Notes under the pieces: generated by a model
Seen by the model: the letters and a program-made list of their open reading frames with translations, nothing else
The model's database searches: none
Told to the model about the DNA's origin: nothing
Translations under genes and position numbers: made by a program
Source: Methanolobus bombayensis
GTDB taxonomy: Archaea > Halobacteriota > Methanosarcinia > Methanosarcinales > Methanosarcinaceae
NCBI RefSeq assembly: GCF_017873415.1
Contig: NZ_JAGGKD010000001.1
Coordinates: 339,973 to 403,972, forward strand
Length of the DNA stretch: 64,000 nucleotides
Direction of reading: 5' to 3'
Shown: one piece after another, positions 35,816-44,804 of the stretch
Layout: the number at the start of each line of letters is the position of its first letter
Numbering within the stretch: position 1 is the stretch's first letter

Positions 35816-37185
35816 TGGTTGACAGACAGGCAATGCCATTACAGGACCCTGAAGAAAGAGCACATAATTTTGATGAGGTAGCACTGGGATACTCCGACGA
35901 GCAGGCACTTGCTGAGGCTTCAAGGTGCCTTGAGTGCAAGAATCCTAAATGTGTGGATGGGTGCCCTGTAAATATTGATATTCCGGGTTTTATTTCCTGT
36001 ATAAAGGAAAGTGACTTTGACGGGGCAATTGAAACAATTAAACTTACAAATACTCTTCCTGCTGTGTGCGGACGTGTATGTCCTCAGGAAGTTCAGTGTG
36101 AGTTACACTGTGTGCTGGCAAAGAAGGGTGAACCTGTTGCCATAGGGAGACTTGAGCGCTTCTGTGCAGACTATGAAAGAAAGAAGGGTGTAACTCCTCC
36201 ACAGCGTTCGGAATCAACAGGAAAGAAAATTGCTGTTATCGGTGCCGGGCCGGCAGGTCTTACAGCAGCAGCAGACCTTGCAAAAGCAGGTCATGCAGTT
36301 ACAATATTCGAATCACTACACGACACTGGCGGTGTTCTTACTTACGGAATTCCTGAATTCAGGCTTCCAAAGGCAATTGTAAAAGAGGAAGTGGAATACA
36401 TCAAACAGCTCGGTGTTGATGTGAAAGTTGATTATGTCATTGGTAAAATAAAGACTCTGGATGAACTAAGAACAGAGTTCGACGCTGTATTCCTTGGAAC
36501 CGGTGCAGGACTGCCAAAGTTCATGGGTATTGAAGGTGAGAATCTCAATGGTGTTTATTCTGCAAATGAATTCCTCACAAGGGTTAACTTGATGAAGGCT
36601 TACCAGTTCCCAGACTACGATACTCCTATCAAAAGAGGAAAGAAGGTCGTTGTAGTTGGTGGTGGTAATGTTGCAATGGATGCTGCTCGCAGTGCACTTC
36701 GCCTTGGTGCCGATGAGGTAAGCATAGTCTACCGCCGTGGTGAGGAAGAGCTTCCAGCAAGGAGAGAAGAGGTTGAGAACGCAAAGGAAGAAGGTATTAT
36801 CTTCAGGCTTCTTACCAACCCAACAAGGATTCTCGAAGGCGAGAACATGACTGTAAATGGTGTGGAATGTATCAACATGGAACTTGGTGAGCCTGATGAA
36901 TCCGGGCGAAGAAGTCCTGTTCCGGTTGAAGGTTCAGAGCATGTGGTTGATGCAGATGTTGTTATCATTGCAATAGGTACATCACCTAATCCTATGATCT
37001 TCTCCGGCTCAGAAGGCCTTGAGACAAATTCAAAGGGAACAATTGTGGTTGATGAATCCGGCAGGACATCCATTGACAATGTTTATGCCGGTGGTGACGC
37101 CGTAACAGGCGCTGCAACAGTTATCAGTGCAATGGGTGCAGGTAAGATTGCTGCACAGGCAATAAACGAATATCTTTCTAAATAA
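35815..37185 (+). CDS. gltA: Glutamate-synthase small-subunit-type NADPH oxidoreductase (GltA/NfnB-like)
   Basis: 456 aa. The N-terminal 4Fe-4S region contains CLECKNPKCVDGCP and CGRVCPQEVQCE; then an FAD motif VIGAGPAGLTAAADLAKAGH, a second nucleotide motif VVGGGNVAMDAARSALRLG and the closing DNVYAGGDAVTGAATV. Known partners of the preceding subunit: in NfnAB the pair bifurcates electrons between NADPH, ferredoxin and NADH; in archaea it can also be a sulfide dehydrogenase or stand-alone glutamate synthase. Which reaction is used here is not decided by sequence. A weak TCCGG/CCGGA hairpin follows at 37191-37206. Confidence 0.88.
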   Translation: MVDRQAMPLQDPEERAHNFDEVALGYSDEQALAEASRCLECKNPKCVDGCPVNIDIPGFISCIKESDFDGAIETIKLTNTLPAVCGRVCPQEVQCELHCVLAKKGEPVAIGRLERFCADYERKKGVTPPQRSESTGKKIAVIGAGPAGLTAAADLAKAGHAVTIFESLHDTGGVLTYGIPEFRLPKAIVKEEVEYIKQLGVDVKVDYVIGKIKTLDELRTEFDAVFLGTGAGLPKFMGIEGENLNGVYSANEFLTRVNLMKAYQFPDYDTPIKRGKKVVVVGGGNVAMDAARSALRLGADEVSIVYRRGEEELPARREEVENAKEEGIIFRLLTNPTRILEGENMTVNGVECINMELGEPDESGRRSPVPVEGSEHVVDADVVIIAIGTSPNPMIFSGSEGLETNSKGTIVVDESGRTSIDNVYAGGDAVTGAATVISAMGAGKIAAQAINEYLSK

Positions 37186-37256
37186 TTATTTCCGGCTTTG
37201 TCCGGATTCTCTTTCTATTTTCCCCCCGGACATCTTTTTAAGCTGGAGTACGCTAA

Positions 37257-39314
37257 ATGGTATCAATGAAAAAAGGCAGTTCTTTTTCCGGCACATCTAA
37301 ATCTAAGAGATATGCTAGGTCACATCTGAAGAGTGTGAATAATTCACCTGTTTCCAGAAGGGGTAAAAAGTCCGAAAACAGGATTTCAGGAAAAGATGCA
37401 TCTCTAAAAAAGTCTCAGAAGAGATATGCCAGCAACGAAAAAGATTATATCTTCTGGTGCATGGAGTGCAATGTACCGCTTCTTGATGAAAAGTGTAATA
37501 TCTGTGGAAAAGAAAGCAAAAGGATAGATCTTTCTCAGCCTGCAGATGTGAGGTTCTGTTCTCCGTATGAAAAAAGCGTTTTTCATGATATTCTTATGTC
37601 GACTTACGAATGCAATCCATTTACAGATCGCATAATTCTCCTGAACAAAATTCCTGGAGACGACAAAACCGATGAAGTTATAGTAGACAGTTTAACAGTG
37701 GGAATTCTTCGTTTTGATCTGCAGAAAATAGATTACACTTTTGAACCATCTGTTTCAGGTGCTCATATTCTTCTGAAACAAACGGAGCTGAAAACTTTTG
37801 TCCTGAAAAAAAATTCCAGGCATCTTAATGGTAAAAAAGTGAATTTTGATCTAGTTGAATCAATGTCTGATGATGTCAGAAAAGGAGATTTTGTTCTTAT
37901 AAGATCAGGCAAGCTTACGGGTTATGGGATTGCACTTTGTGATGCTAAAGATGCCGATTCAATTGATGGTCCTGTCATCAGGGTCAGAAAAATTGATTCA
38001 CAGCGTTCTTCGCTACTCTCAAATATTTCTACAATGGAAAACGTAATTGATGCAAACCTGCCATATATACGCAAGATTGGCAAGAATGCCATTAATACCA
38101 TAAAGGGTATAGCGAACCAGAAAGAATACAAAAAACTGCCTGTAAATGTGTCTTTCAGTGGTGGCAAAGATAGTCTTGTTGTTCTTGACCTTACCTTAAG
38201 TGCCCTTAAAAACAGGAACGTTTCGGCATTTTTCCTTAACACGGGAATTGAATTCCCGGAAACCGTGGATTTTGTTCATGATTACTGCAGGGCCAATGCT
38301 ATTGAATTAATTGAAAAAAAGGCAGTTTCTGATTTCTGGGACAATGTTGGCTCATTCGGTCCTCCTGCAAAAGATTTTCGCTGGTGCTGCAAAATATGCA
38401 AACTTGCACCTGCAAATGATGCCATAGAAGAGTGTCTTGCTAAGTCCCCAACGTGCATAACAGTGGATGGAAAAAGACGTTATGAGTCTTTTTCAAGGGC
38501 TAATGTTTCCACAAGTGAGAAAAATCCGTTTGTACCGGGTCAGCTCAACATTTTCCCCATAAAGGACTGGAAAGCAATAGAAGTCTGGCTCTACATCTAC
38601 TGGAGAAAACTTGACTACAATCGTCTCTATGATCTTGGTTTTGAAAGAGTTGGGTGTTACTTGTGTCCGGCTGCACTTACAGCTGAATATCAGCGCCTTA
38701 AGGTTCTTCACCCTGAAATGTATGACAGATGGGAATCTTTCCTTTTGCAGTGGGCGGAAAAAAACGGTCTGTCTGAAAAGTACATAAAACATGGTCTCTG
38801 GAGGTGGAAGGAACTACCGCCTAAAATGCTACAACTTTGCAGAGACTTGGATATTTCAACTTCATCCAGCTCACAAGAGTCGGTTTTCAGTGTTGATATC
38901 AGTTCGGGAATTTCTCCATGCAAGGCGGGAGGCTATAGTATCGAAGCTTCTATCCATGGTTTTTCAATGGAAAAGACAAAGGGTGTCATGAACATAATAG
39001 GGGAAATGGTCTATTCAGAAGAGCTGGGGCTTCTCATGGTAAAAAATAAATTTGCAAACGTCAAGATATTTTCATCGGGAAGTCTTGTGGTAAATTCTGA
39101 AGACAAAGATACGGCAGAATCAGTTTTCAGGGAAGTTTCACGCCAGTTACTAAAGGCTCACAGGTGTACATGCTGTGGAATATGTGTAAAAACATGTCCT
39201 GTAAATGCAATTTCAATTGATGATGGACATGTTCGTGTTAGTGAGAAATGCATAAGATGTGGAAAGTGTACTGATTCTTGTGTTGTTCTCAGGTATGAAA
39301 ACAAGCTACAATAA
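37257..39314 (+). CDS. PAPS-reductase-like PP-loop protein fused to zinc ribbon, PUA-like and 2x[4Fe-4S] domains
   Basis: 685 aa. Order: a basic, Ser-rich tail (1-60), a Cys4 zinc ribbon (CMECNVPLLDEKCNICGK, about 68-85), a PUA-like segment (about 185-245), the PP-loop SFSGGKDSLVV (about 299-309) with HWCC-like RWCCKICKLAP, a Cys pair GCYLCPAA, and two C-terminal ferredoxin motifs CTCCGICVKTCP and CIRCGKCTDSC. Methanogens carry such fusions, thought to act in sulfur transfer or sulfite/PAPS-type chemistry; the true substrate is unknown. GGAG at 37245-37248 supports the ATG at 37257. Confidence 0.83.
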   Translation: MVSMKKGSSFSGTSKSKRYARSHLKSVNNSPVSRRGKKSENRISGKDASLKKSQKRYASNEKDYIFWCMECNVPLLDEKCNICGKESKRIDLSQPADVRFCSPYEKSVFHDILMSTYECNPFTDRIILLNKIPGDDKTDEVIVDSLTVGILRFDLQKIDYTFEPSVSGAHILLKQTELKTFVLKKNSRHLNGKKVNFDLVESMSDDVRKGDFVLIRSGKLTGYGIALCDAKDADSIDGPVIRVRKIDSQRSSLLSNISTMENVIDANLPYIRKIGKNAINTIKGIANQKEYKKLPVNVSFSGGKDSLVVLDLTLSALKNRNVSAFFLNTGIEFPETVDFVHDYCRANAIELIEKKAVSDFWDNVGSFGPPAKDFRWCCKICKLAPANDAIEECLAKSPTCITVDGKRRYESFSRANVSTSEKNPFVPGQLNIFPIKDWKAIEVWLYIYWRKLDYNRLYDLGFERVGCYLCPAALTAEYQRLKVLHPEMYDRWESFLLQWAEKNGLSEKYIKHGLWRWKELPPKMLQLCRDLDISTSSSSQESVFSVDISSGISPCKAGGYSIEASIHGFSMEKTKGVMNIIGEMVYSEELGLLMVKNKFANVKIFSSGSLVVNSEDKDTAESVFREVSRQLLKAHRCTCCGICVKTCPVNAISIDDGHVRVSEKCIRCGKCTDSCVVLRYENKLQ

Positions 39315-39427
39315 AATTTTCCGGAGATATCATACTTCATATTCAATTAACGATGTTGAATTTACAGGGAAGAATTATTAATAGCTATAATATTATATAA
39401 AATCAAAAGAATCTTAGAAGGGAAAAA

Positions 39428-40528
39428 ATGGTTAATAACGAAAAGGATGGAATTTCGCGTATAATTGCTGCAAAATGGGAACTAGCTTCCTTTTTGGTTG
39501 TTCTGTTACTTTTCCTTCTGTTCTCATACATATTGTTTCCACTTGCAGACGGAATTGTACTTGGACTTGTATTTGCTTATATAGGCCGGCCTATATTCAT
39601 GAAACTAAGGCGGTTTAGAAGACTCGGGGCACTTATAGCAACACTATGTATAGTAGTTCCTGTTGTATTTATTATTGGTTCGGGTATAGTTGAGATACTT
39701 CGTCAGATCGTATGGGTAGTTGAGAATCAGGCTTATGTATTAAACACAATCCTTGATCTTTTAAGATCCATAGACGTACCAGCCACATACAGCGATGATG
39801 TGCAGCAGCTTGTATGGGATGTTTCAACATCTATTTTGCCTTTGCTCGGTAGAATAGGAGTCATTTCTTATGCTCGTAATCTGGTGATGTTTGGAATTAA
39901 TCTCTTCCTGGCAATATTCCTTTGTTATTTCCTATTGGCAGATGGGGATGGTCTTTACAGGGCAGTAATGAAGATTGTTCCTGAAAAACATGATTCTGCA
40001 TTTGAAAGATTTGTAATGCATCTTGATGTGATATTACAGGGTATTTTTGTAGGCAATGCATCTGCAGCACTAATAGTCAGTGTCCTGTCTCTTATTGTGT
40101 TCTATGCATTTGGATTCACTCATGTGCTTGCGCTTGCAGCACTTATATTCGTTGCTTCTGTGATCCCCATGTTTGCCGGTTACATGGTTCTGCTTGTGCT
40201 ATCTGTATATCGTTACCTTCAGCAAGGACTTGAAAGTGCGTCAGTGTTCTTTATTGTTGCATCGATCGTCATATATGCTCCACCGGAACTTGTATTACGT
40301 CCGTATCTTGCAAGCATAAAATCACAGATCCATCCATTCCTGATTCTCCTCGCATTCCTGGGTGGTGGTTTTGTAGGGGGTGTTGCAGGTTTCTTCCTGG
40401 CTCCAATAGTGCTTGGTGCTATTGTTGCTGCATATCGTGTATACATAAATGACAATACTGCGATATGCTCCCAGATGGACATATCACTCTGCAATGATGA
40501 TGCTGAATCCAAATCCATCACAGAATAG
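39428..40528 (+). CDS. AI-2E family transporter (UPF0118 permease)
   Basis: 366 aa with about 8 membrane helices: two pairs at the N-terminus (residues about 22-90), one near 150-185, then four near 215-340. The C-terminal PELVLRPYLASIKSQIHPFL and GGGFVGGVAGFFLAPIV are characteristic of the family. Bacterial members export autoinducer-2 or exchange Na+/H+; the archaeal substrate is unknown. Stands alone with its own upstream AT-rich region. Confidence 0.82.
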   Translation: MVNNEKDGISRIIAAKWELASFLVVLLLFLLFSYILFPLADGIVLGLVFAYIGRPIFMKLRRFRRLGALIATLCIVVPVVFIIGSGIVEILRQIVWVVENQAYVLNTILDLLRSIDVPATYSDDVQQLVWDVSTSILPLLGRIGVISYARNLVMFGINLFLAIFLCYFLLADGDGLYRAVMKIVPEKHDSAFERFVMHLDVILQGIFVGNASAALIVSVLSLIVFYAFGFTHVLALAALIFVASVIPMFAGYMVLLVLSVYRYLQQGLESASVFFIVASIVIYAPPELVLRPYLASIKSQIHPFLILLAFLGGGFVGGVAGFFLAPIVLGAIVAAYRVYINDNTAICSQMDISLCNDDAESKSITE

Positions 40529-40625
40529 GATTTCGATATTGGCTTGTATTTGTTTTTCTGTGATTTGAAAAAGGTTAATAAGGATTGGCCTAATTAGGTA
40601 GCAGAATCTCAAAGGTGAATTTATT

Positions 40626-42533
40626 ATGCAGTTATTACTTATCCATTCTGATTATATTGAATATGAAGTGAAAAAGAGCACTCCTGTGGCTGAAGAGATT
40701 GAGGATTCCTTTAAACAGGGAAGACTTGAGGAAGCTCTTACAGCTTTCATCGCAGTTGAAAAGGTCGATGAGGCAAATGTCCAGGGAGCTATTTCCGAAG
40801 CTGTTGAAGAGATAAAGAATGTAGCTACACAGGTGAAAGCTGAGAGTATCATGGTATATCCGTATGCTCACCTGAGTTCTGATCTTTCTTCTCCAAAAGC
40901 AGGTGTTGCTGTTCTTAAAGGTATAGAAGCAGCACTTTCCGGAGATTTTATAGTTAAAAGAGCACCATTTGGTTGGTATAAGGCTTTCAAGATAAGTTGT
41001 AAAGGACACCCTCTTTCTGAGTTATCCCGTACTATTGTTCCGGATGAATCAACTGGTGAGGAATCCAGTGCCTGTGGCGAAGTTGTAAAGGAAGAAGTTG
41101 TCTCCGAGGCACTAAAAGCAGAAAGTACTGCAAAATCCTACTGGCACGTTCTGACACCAGATGGTGAATTGCACGATGCATCCACCTTTGATTTCAAAGG
41201 TCATGAAAATCTCGGAAAGTTCGTGGACTATGAGATATCCAAAGCAAGAGCTGTTGACAAAGCACCGCCACACGTTGAACTTATGCGAAGGCTGGAAATA
41301 GCTGACTATGAACCCGGGTCTGATTCCGGTAATATGCGTTACTATCCAAAAGGACGTCTTATGAAATCACTCCTTGAGAACTATGTACTCGAGGAAACTT
41401 CAAAGGTTGGTGCAATGGAGGTTGAGACTCCTCTGATGTACGATATGAATCACCCAACCCTGAAGAAATATCTTGACAGGTTCCCTGCACGCCAGTATTC
41501 AATTGAATCTGACAAGAGGCAGATGTTCCTTAGATTTGCCGCATGTTTCGGTCAATTCCTTATGAATCACGACATGACAATTTCTTACAAGAACCTGCCA
41601 CTTAAAATGGTTGAAATGACCAGATACAGCTTCAGGAAGGAACAGCGTGGTGAACTTGTAGGTCTCAGACGTCTCAGGGCTTTCACAATGCCTGATATGC
41701 ACAGTCTCTGTGGTGATATGGAGGGTGCAATAGATCAGTTCGGCCAGCAGTATAACATGTGCATCGATGTTCTTGATAAGATTGGAATCAAGGTTGATGA
41801 CTTCGAGGTTGCTATCAGGTTTACCAGGGATTTCTATAATGAGAACAAGGATTTCATCACGCATCTTGCAAAGACTGTGAACAAGCCGGTACTTGTTGAG
41901 ATGTGGGATACCCGTTTCTTCTATTTTGTACTTAAGTTCGAGTTCAACTTCGTTGATGCTCTTGCAAAGGCAAGTGCACTCTCAACAGTACAGATCGATG
42001 TTGAGAATGCTGAAAGATATGACATTAATTATATTGACTCTGATGGAAGTGCCAACAGGCCGGTTATTCTACACTGCTCACCAAGCGGTGCAATAGAGCG
42101 CTGTATATATGGTCTTCTTGAGAAAGAAGCTATGAAGGCTGAAAAAGGAGGAGTTCCGATTCTTCCGCTCTGGCTCTCTCCGACCCAGGTAAGGATAATC
42201 CCTATAGGTGACAAACATATGGATTATGCCATGCAGATTGCTGACAAACTCAACTGTCGTGTAGACATTGATGACAGGGAAGATACAGTTGGCAAGAAGA
42301 TACGTGAGGCAGGTCGTGAATGGGTACCATATGTAGTGGTTGTCGGTGACAGCGAGGTTGAAAGTGGCACCATCAATGTTACCATCCGTGCTGAATCTCA
42401 GCCAAAGAAGCCTGTGAAAGTTGAGATGTCCCCTGAAGAACTCAATTCTCGTGTTGCAGCAGAAATTGAAGGTATGCCTTACAAGGGACTTTGTCTTGCA
42501 AAGCTGCTTTCACAGAGGCCAAAATTCTTATAA
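40626..42533 (+). CDS. thrS: Threonyl-tRNA synthetase (archaeal type)
   Basis: 635 aa. The N-terminal ~140 residues ([17 protein letters not shown] onward) are the archaeal editing domain related to D-aminoacyl-tRNA deacylase, which removes wrongly attached serine. The class II catalytic core follows, with [20 protein letters not shown] as motif 2 region and [13 protein letters not shown] in motif 3, then a C-terminal anticodon-binding domain ([16 protein letters not shown]). An AAAGGTGA ribosome site precedes the ATG. Confidence 0.95.
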   Translation: MQLLLIHSDYIEYEVKKSTPVAEEIEDSFKQGRLEEALTAFIAVEKVDEANVQGAISEAVEEIKNVATQVKAESIMVYPYAHLSSDLSSPKAGVAVLKGIEAALSGDFIVKRAPFGWYKAFKISCKGHPLSELSRTIVPDESTGEESSACGEVVKEEVVSEALKAESTAKSYWHVLTPDGELHDASTFDFKGHENLGKFVDYEISKARAVDKAPPHVELMRRLEIADYEPGSDSGNMRYYPKGRLMKSLLENYVLEETSKVGAMEVETPLMYDMNHPTLKKYLDRFPARQYSIESDKRQMFLRFAACFGQFLMNHDMTISYKNLPLKMVEMTRYSFRKEQRGELVGLRRLRAFTMPDMHSLCGDMEGAIDQFGQQYNMCIDVLDKIGIKVDDFEVAIRFTRDFYNENKDFITHLAKTVNKPVLVEMWDTRFFYFVLKFEFNFVDALAKASALSTVQIDVENAERYDINYIDSDGSANRPVILHCSPSGAIERCIYGLLEKEAMKAEKGGVPILPLWLSPTQVRIIPIGDKHMDYAMQIADKLNCRVDIDDREDTVGKKIREAGREWVPYVVVVGDSEVESGTINVTIRAESQPKKPVKVEMSPEELNSRVAAEIEGMPYKGLCLAKLLSQRPKFL

Positions 42534-42556
42534 GGTTGCCCTGCGAATTAAAGTGT

Positions 42557-42859
42557 ATGCAGGATGACTTGTCCAGTGCAGAGGATATTTCCTCTGCAAA
42601 AATACTTGTAACAGGAAGAGTTCAGGGAGTATATTTTCGCAGGTTTACTGTAGATAATGCCCAGAAACTCGGACTGACCGGTTTTGCCCGTAATCTTCCA
42701 GATGGCAGAGTAGAGGTTTTTGCAGAAGGTAAAGTTGCTTCTATCCATAAACTCATTGATTTTCTGCATATAGGTCCGGCTCTTGCAAATGTTGAAGATG
42801 TCAATGTGGAGTGGTCAGAACCTGCAGGTGAGTATACAGATTTCTCCATAAAGCGCTGA
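42557..42859 (+). CDS. acyP: Acylphosphatase
   Basis: 100 aa. The catalytic loop VTGRVQGVYFRRF and the Asn-containing GFARNLPDGRVEV are both present, as is the C-terminal VEWSEPAGEYTDFSIKR. It hydrolyses acyl phosphates such as carbamoyl phosphate. The ATG at 42557 gives the normal length; the longer frame from 42491 would overlap thrS. A truncated second copy of its C-terminal half follows at 42952-43098. Confidence 0.93.
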   Translation: MQDDLSSAEDISSAKILVTGRVQGVYFRRFTVDNAQKLGLTGFARNLPDGRVEVFAEGKVASIHKLIDFLHIGPALANVEDVNVEWSEPAGEYTDFSIKR

Positions 42860-42951
42860 TTTTCTTTATTTAATCTTTTTTATTAATTTTCACATTTATT
42901 CCAGATGTCAAAATATTATATCCATACTAAACGTATGTCTCTTTATGTCGG

Positions 42952-43098
42952 ATGAAAAAATCTTCTATACAGGCATTGATAGGTTATATGGAGATGAATA
43001 AGACTTTCGATAAAGCAGATACTGTCGCAGTTGATGATGTTATTGTTTCCTGGTCATCCTACTCGTCCAGTTATTCCGATTTCACTGTAAAAGAATAA
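42952..43098 (+). pseudogene. Acylphosphatase C-terminal fragment (48-codon ORF)
   Basis: An uninterrupted 48-codon frame begins with ATG at 42952. Its end VDDVIVSWSSYSSSYSDFTV aligns with the end of the intact acylphosphatase just upstream (VEDVNVEWSEPAGEYTDFSI), and SIQALIGYM aligns with SIHKLIDFL. The catalytic Arg and Asn lie in the missing N-terminal half, so it cannot be an active enzyme. It is either the remnant of a tandem duplication or a short protein kept for another purpose; an AT-rich TATA-like stretch lies at 42911-42918. No N-terminal half is found between 42860 and 42951. Confidence 0.6.
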
Positions 43099-43181
43099 CT
43101 GTGGGTTCATTTTTTAAATTTCATCATTCCAAAATTAGTTTTTCCGTTTATCTTTAATAGTCTGAAGTTGATTGCTAATCA

Positions 43182-44360
43182 ATGGAAAACGTTGTCTTAG
43201 TAAGATATGGTGAACTGGCTTTAAAAAGCACAGGAGTTCGTAATTGGTACGAGAAGACCCTTGTAAAGAACATAGGCTCAATGCTTGATCATCGTGGAAT
43301 TCCTTATTCAAAGATATCCCGGGAATGGGGTAGGATATTCATCGAAAGTGATGATCCAGAAGCTGCAAAAGCAGCAGCAGATGTTTTTGGTGTAGTGTCA
43401 ACATCATTTGCAAGGGTAGCCGATGCCACCATTGAAGCAGCGGGTTCTTTATGCTCAGAACTTGCTGATGGCTACATCTCAGAAGGTCAGTCCTTTGCAA
43501 TAAGGGCAAGGCGTACCGGGAACCATTCTTTTTCATCCCGTGACATTGGTATGAAATGTGGCGATGCAGTCTGGAAGATGCTGGAATCTAAGGGGATAAC
43601 TCCTTCAGTTGATCTTACTAATCCAGACAGAGAAATTTTTGTGGAAATGCGGCAGAGCAAATCCTATGTTTTCACAGAGACAGAAGAAGGCGTTGGAGGA
43701 CTTCCATTGGGTACTCAGGGAAAGATGGTCTCACTTATGTCAGGAGGTATTGATTCACCTGTTGCCACATGGATGATGATGAAAAGGGGAATTGAAGTAA
43801 TTCCTGTTTACTGCAATAACACTCCTTATAACGATGAACGTGCTCACAAGCGTACAATAGATTGCCTCAAAGCTCTTCAGGAATGGTGTCCGGGGCATCC
43901 TTTTAAATTATATGAAGTTCCACATGGTGCAAACCTTCGTCAGTTTATCGATAAATGTTCAAAGAACAAGACCTGCCTTTTGTGCAAACGTACGATGTAT
44001 CGTATTGCTATGGAGATTATGAAGAAAGAAGGTGCTTCAGGCATCGTTACCGGATCCTCAATTGGTCAGGTAGCTTCACAGACAACTTTTAACATGTATG
44101 CTGAGTTGTATGGTCTCTGTGTTCCGTTGTACCATCCGTTGATAGGTCTTGATAAGAATGAGATTATTGATATTGCAAGAAAAATAGGCACATACGATAT
44201 TTCCATCCGTGAGACAGGTGGTTGTGGTGCTGTGCCGATACATCCGGAAGTAAAAGCCGGAATGGATTCGATGATTATTGAAGAAGAAAAAATAGATATT
44301 GAAACTCTTGTTGATTCCTCAGTGAAAAATGCGAATATTTTGAGAATTGATCTGGAATAA
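43182..44360 (+). CDS. thiI: tRNA 4-thiouridine synthase ThiI
   Basis: 392 aa. Ferredoxin-like and THUMP domains in the N-terminal half, then the PP-loop MVSLMSGGIDSPVATW (about residues 182-197). There is no C-terminal rhodanese domain; instead a CLLC motif (NKTCLLCKR, about residues 265-273) is present, which is the sulfur-carrying pair of methanogen ThiI proteins. It makes 4-thiouridine at position 8 of tRNA. Own promoter region upstream, last gene before a 444-bp gap. Confidence 0.95.
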   Translation: MENVVLVRYGELALKSTGVRNWYEKTLVKNIGSMLDHRGIPYSKISREWGRIFIESDDPEAAKAAADVFGVVSTSFARVADATIEAAGSLCSELADGYISEGQSFAIRARRTGNHSFSSRDIGMKCGDAVWKMLESKGITPSVDLTNPDREIFVEMRQSKSYVFTETEEGVGGLPLGTQGKMVSLMSGGIDSPVATWMMMKRGIEVIPVYCNNTPYNDERAHKRTIDCLKALQEWCPGHPFKLYEVPHGANLRQFIDKCSKNKTCLLCKRTMYRIAMEIMKKEGASGIVTGSSIGQVASQTTFNMYAELYGLCVPLYHPLIGLDKNEIIDIARKIGTYDISIRETGGCGAVPIHPEVKAGMDSMIIEEEKIDIETLVDSSVKNANILRIDLE

Positions 44361-44517
44361 TTATTTTATTATTTTTCACGGGTGCGCATATTTTGCACAT
44401 TAACAAGGGATGATATTTTAACGCTATAATATTATATTCTGATTACTATTCATTTATAGCTTTGTGTTTTCATCATGCTATCATAATATTTCTCTTTTTT
44501 GAAAGTAATACATAATA

Positions 44518-44526
44518 CTTATATAC
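44518..44526 (+). promoter_or_regulatory. TATA box of the candidate ncRNA
   Basis: ACTTATATA is centred about 23-25 bp before 44545, where the paired 5' arm of the candidate RNA begins; this is the standard archaeal spacing. Confidence 0.5.
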
Positions 44527-44544
44527 TATTATCTACAATGCACA

Positions 44545-44647
44545 TTTAGGCGCACAAACTCACAGCAAAGTGAATTTTTAGCACAAATTTCATCCTTTAT
44601 CTCTCGTCCATTCCCTCAATTATTCCCGTGCGCCTAAACTCTTTTTT
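44545..44647 (+). ncRNA. Candidate structured small RNA of about 100 nt
   Basis: The 11-nt arms TTTAGGCGCAC (44545-44555) and GTGCGCCTAAA (44628-44638) are perfectly complementary and close a 72-nt interior that contains a small hairpin TCAC-AGCAAA-GTGA (44560-44573). A T-run (44642-44647) directly follows the closing stem, and a TATA box precedes the 5' arm by the correct distance. No open reading frame of note lies inside. Promoter, stem and T-tract in register argue for a transcribed RNA; I cannot assign it to a known family. An alternative is a long-looped protein-binding inverted repeat. Confidence 0.5.
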
Positions 44648-44731
44648 AAAACCAAATAAATTTTGTTGTTTTTTTTTCTAATTATGTTATTTTTGATAAT
44701 CTGCAATATTCCTTTTGCAGTCAAGAGCAAC

Positions 44732-44743
44732 TCTTATATAAAT
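44732..44743 (+). promoter_or_regulatory. TATA box of the large ArlCE-domain gene
   Basis: CTTATATAAATA is a close match to the archaeal TATA consensus. Transcription would start near 44765, giving a leader of about 40 nt before the ATG at 44805. Confidence 0.55.
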
Positions 44744-44804
44744 ATCCCACCTATAATAATCTTGTAATTATAATAATGCAAATACTTCTTATCAGTTGGT
44801 TTTT

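Noticed and set aside
40589..40598. CCTAATTAGG palindrome before thrS as an operator
   Set aside because: A 10-bp AT-rich palindrome is expected by chance in such a window, no TATA box is clearly in register and thrS is a housekeeping gene.
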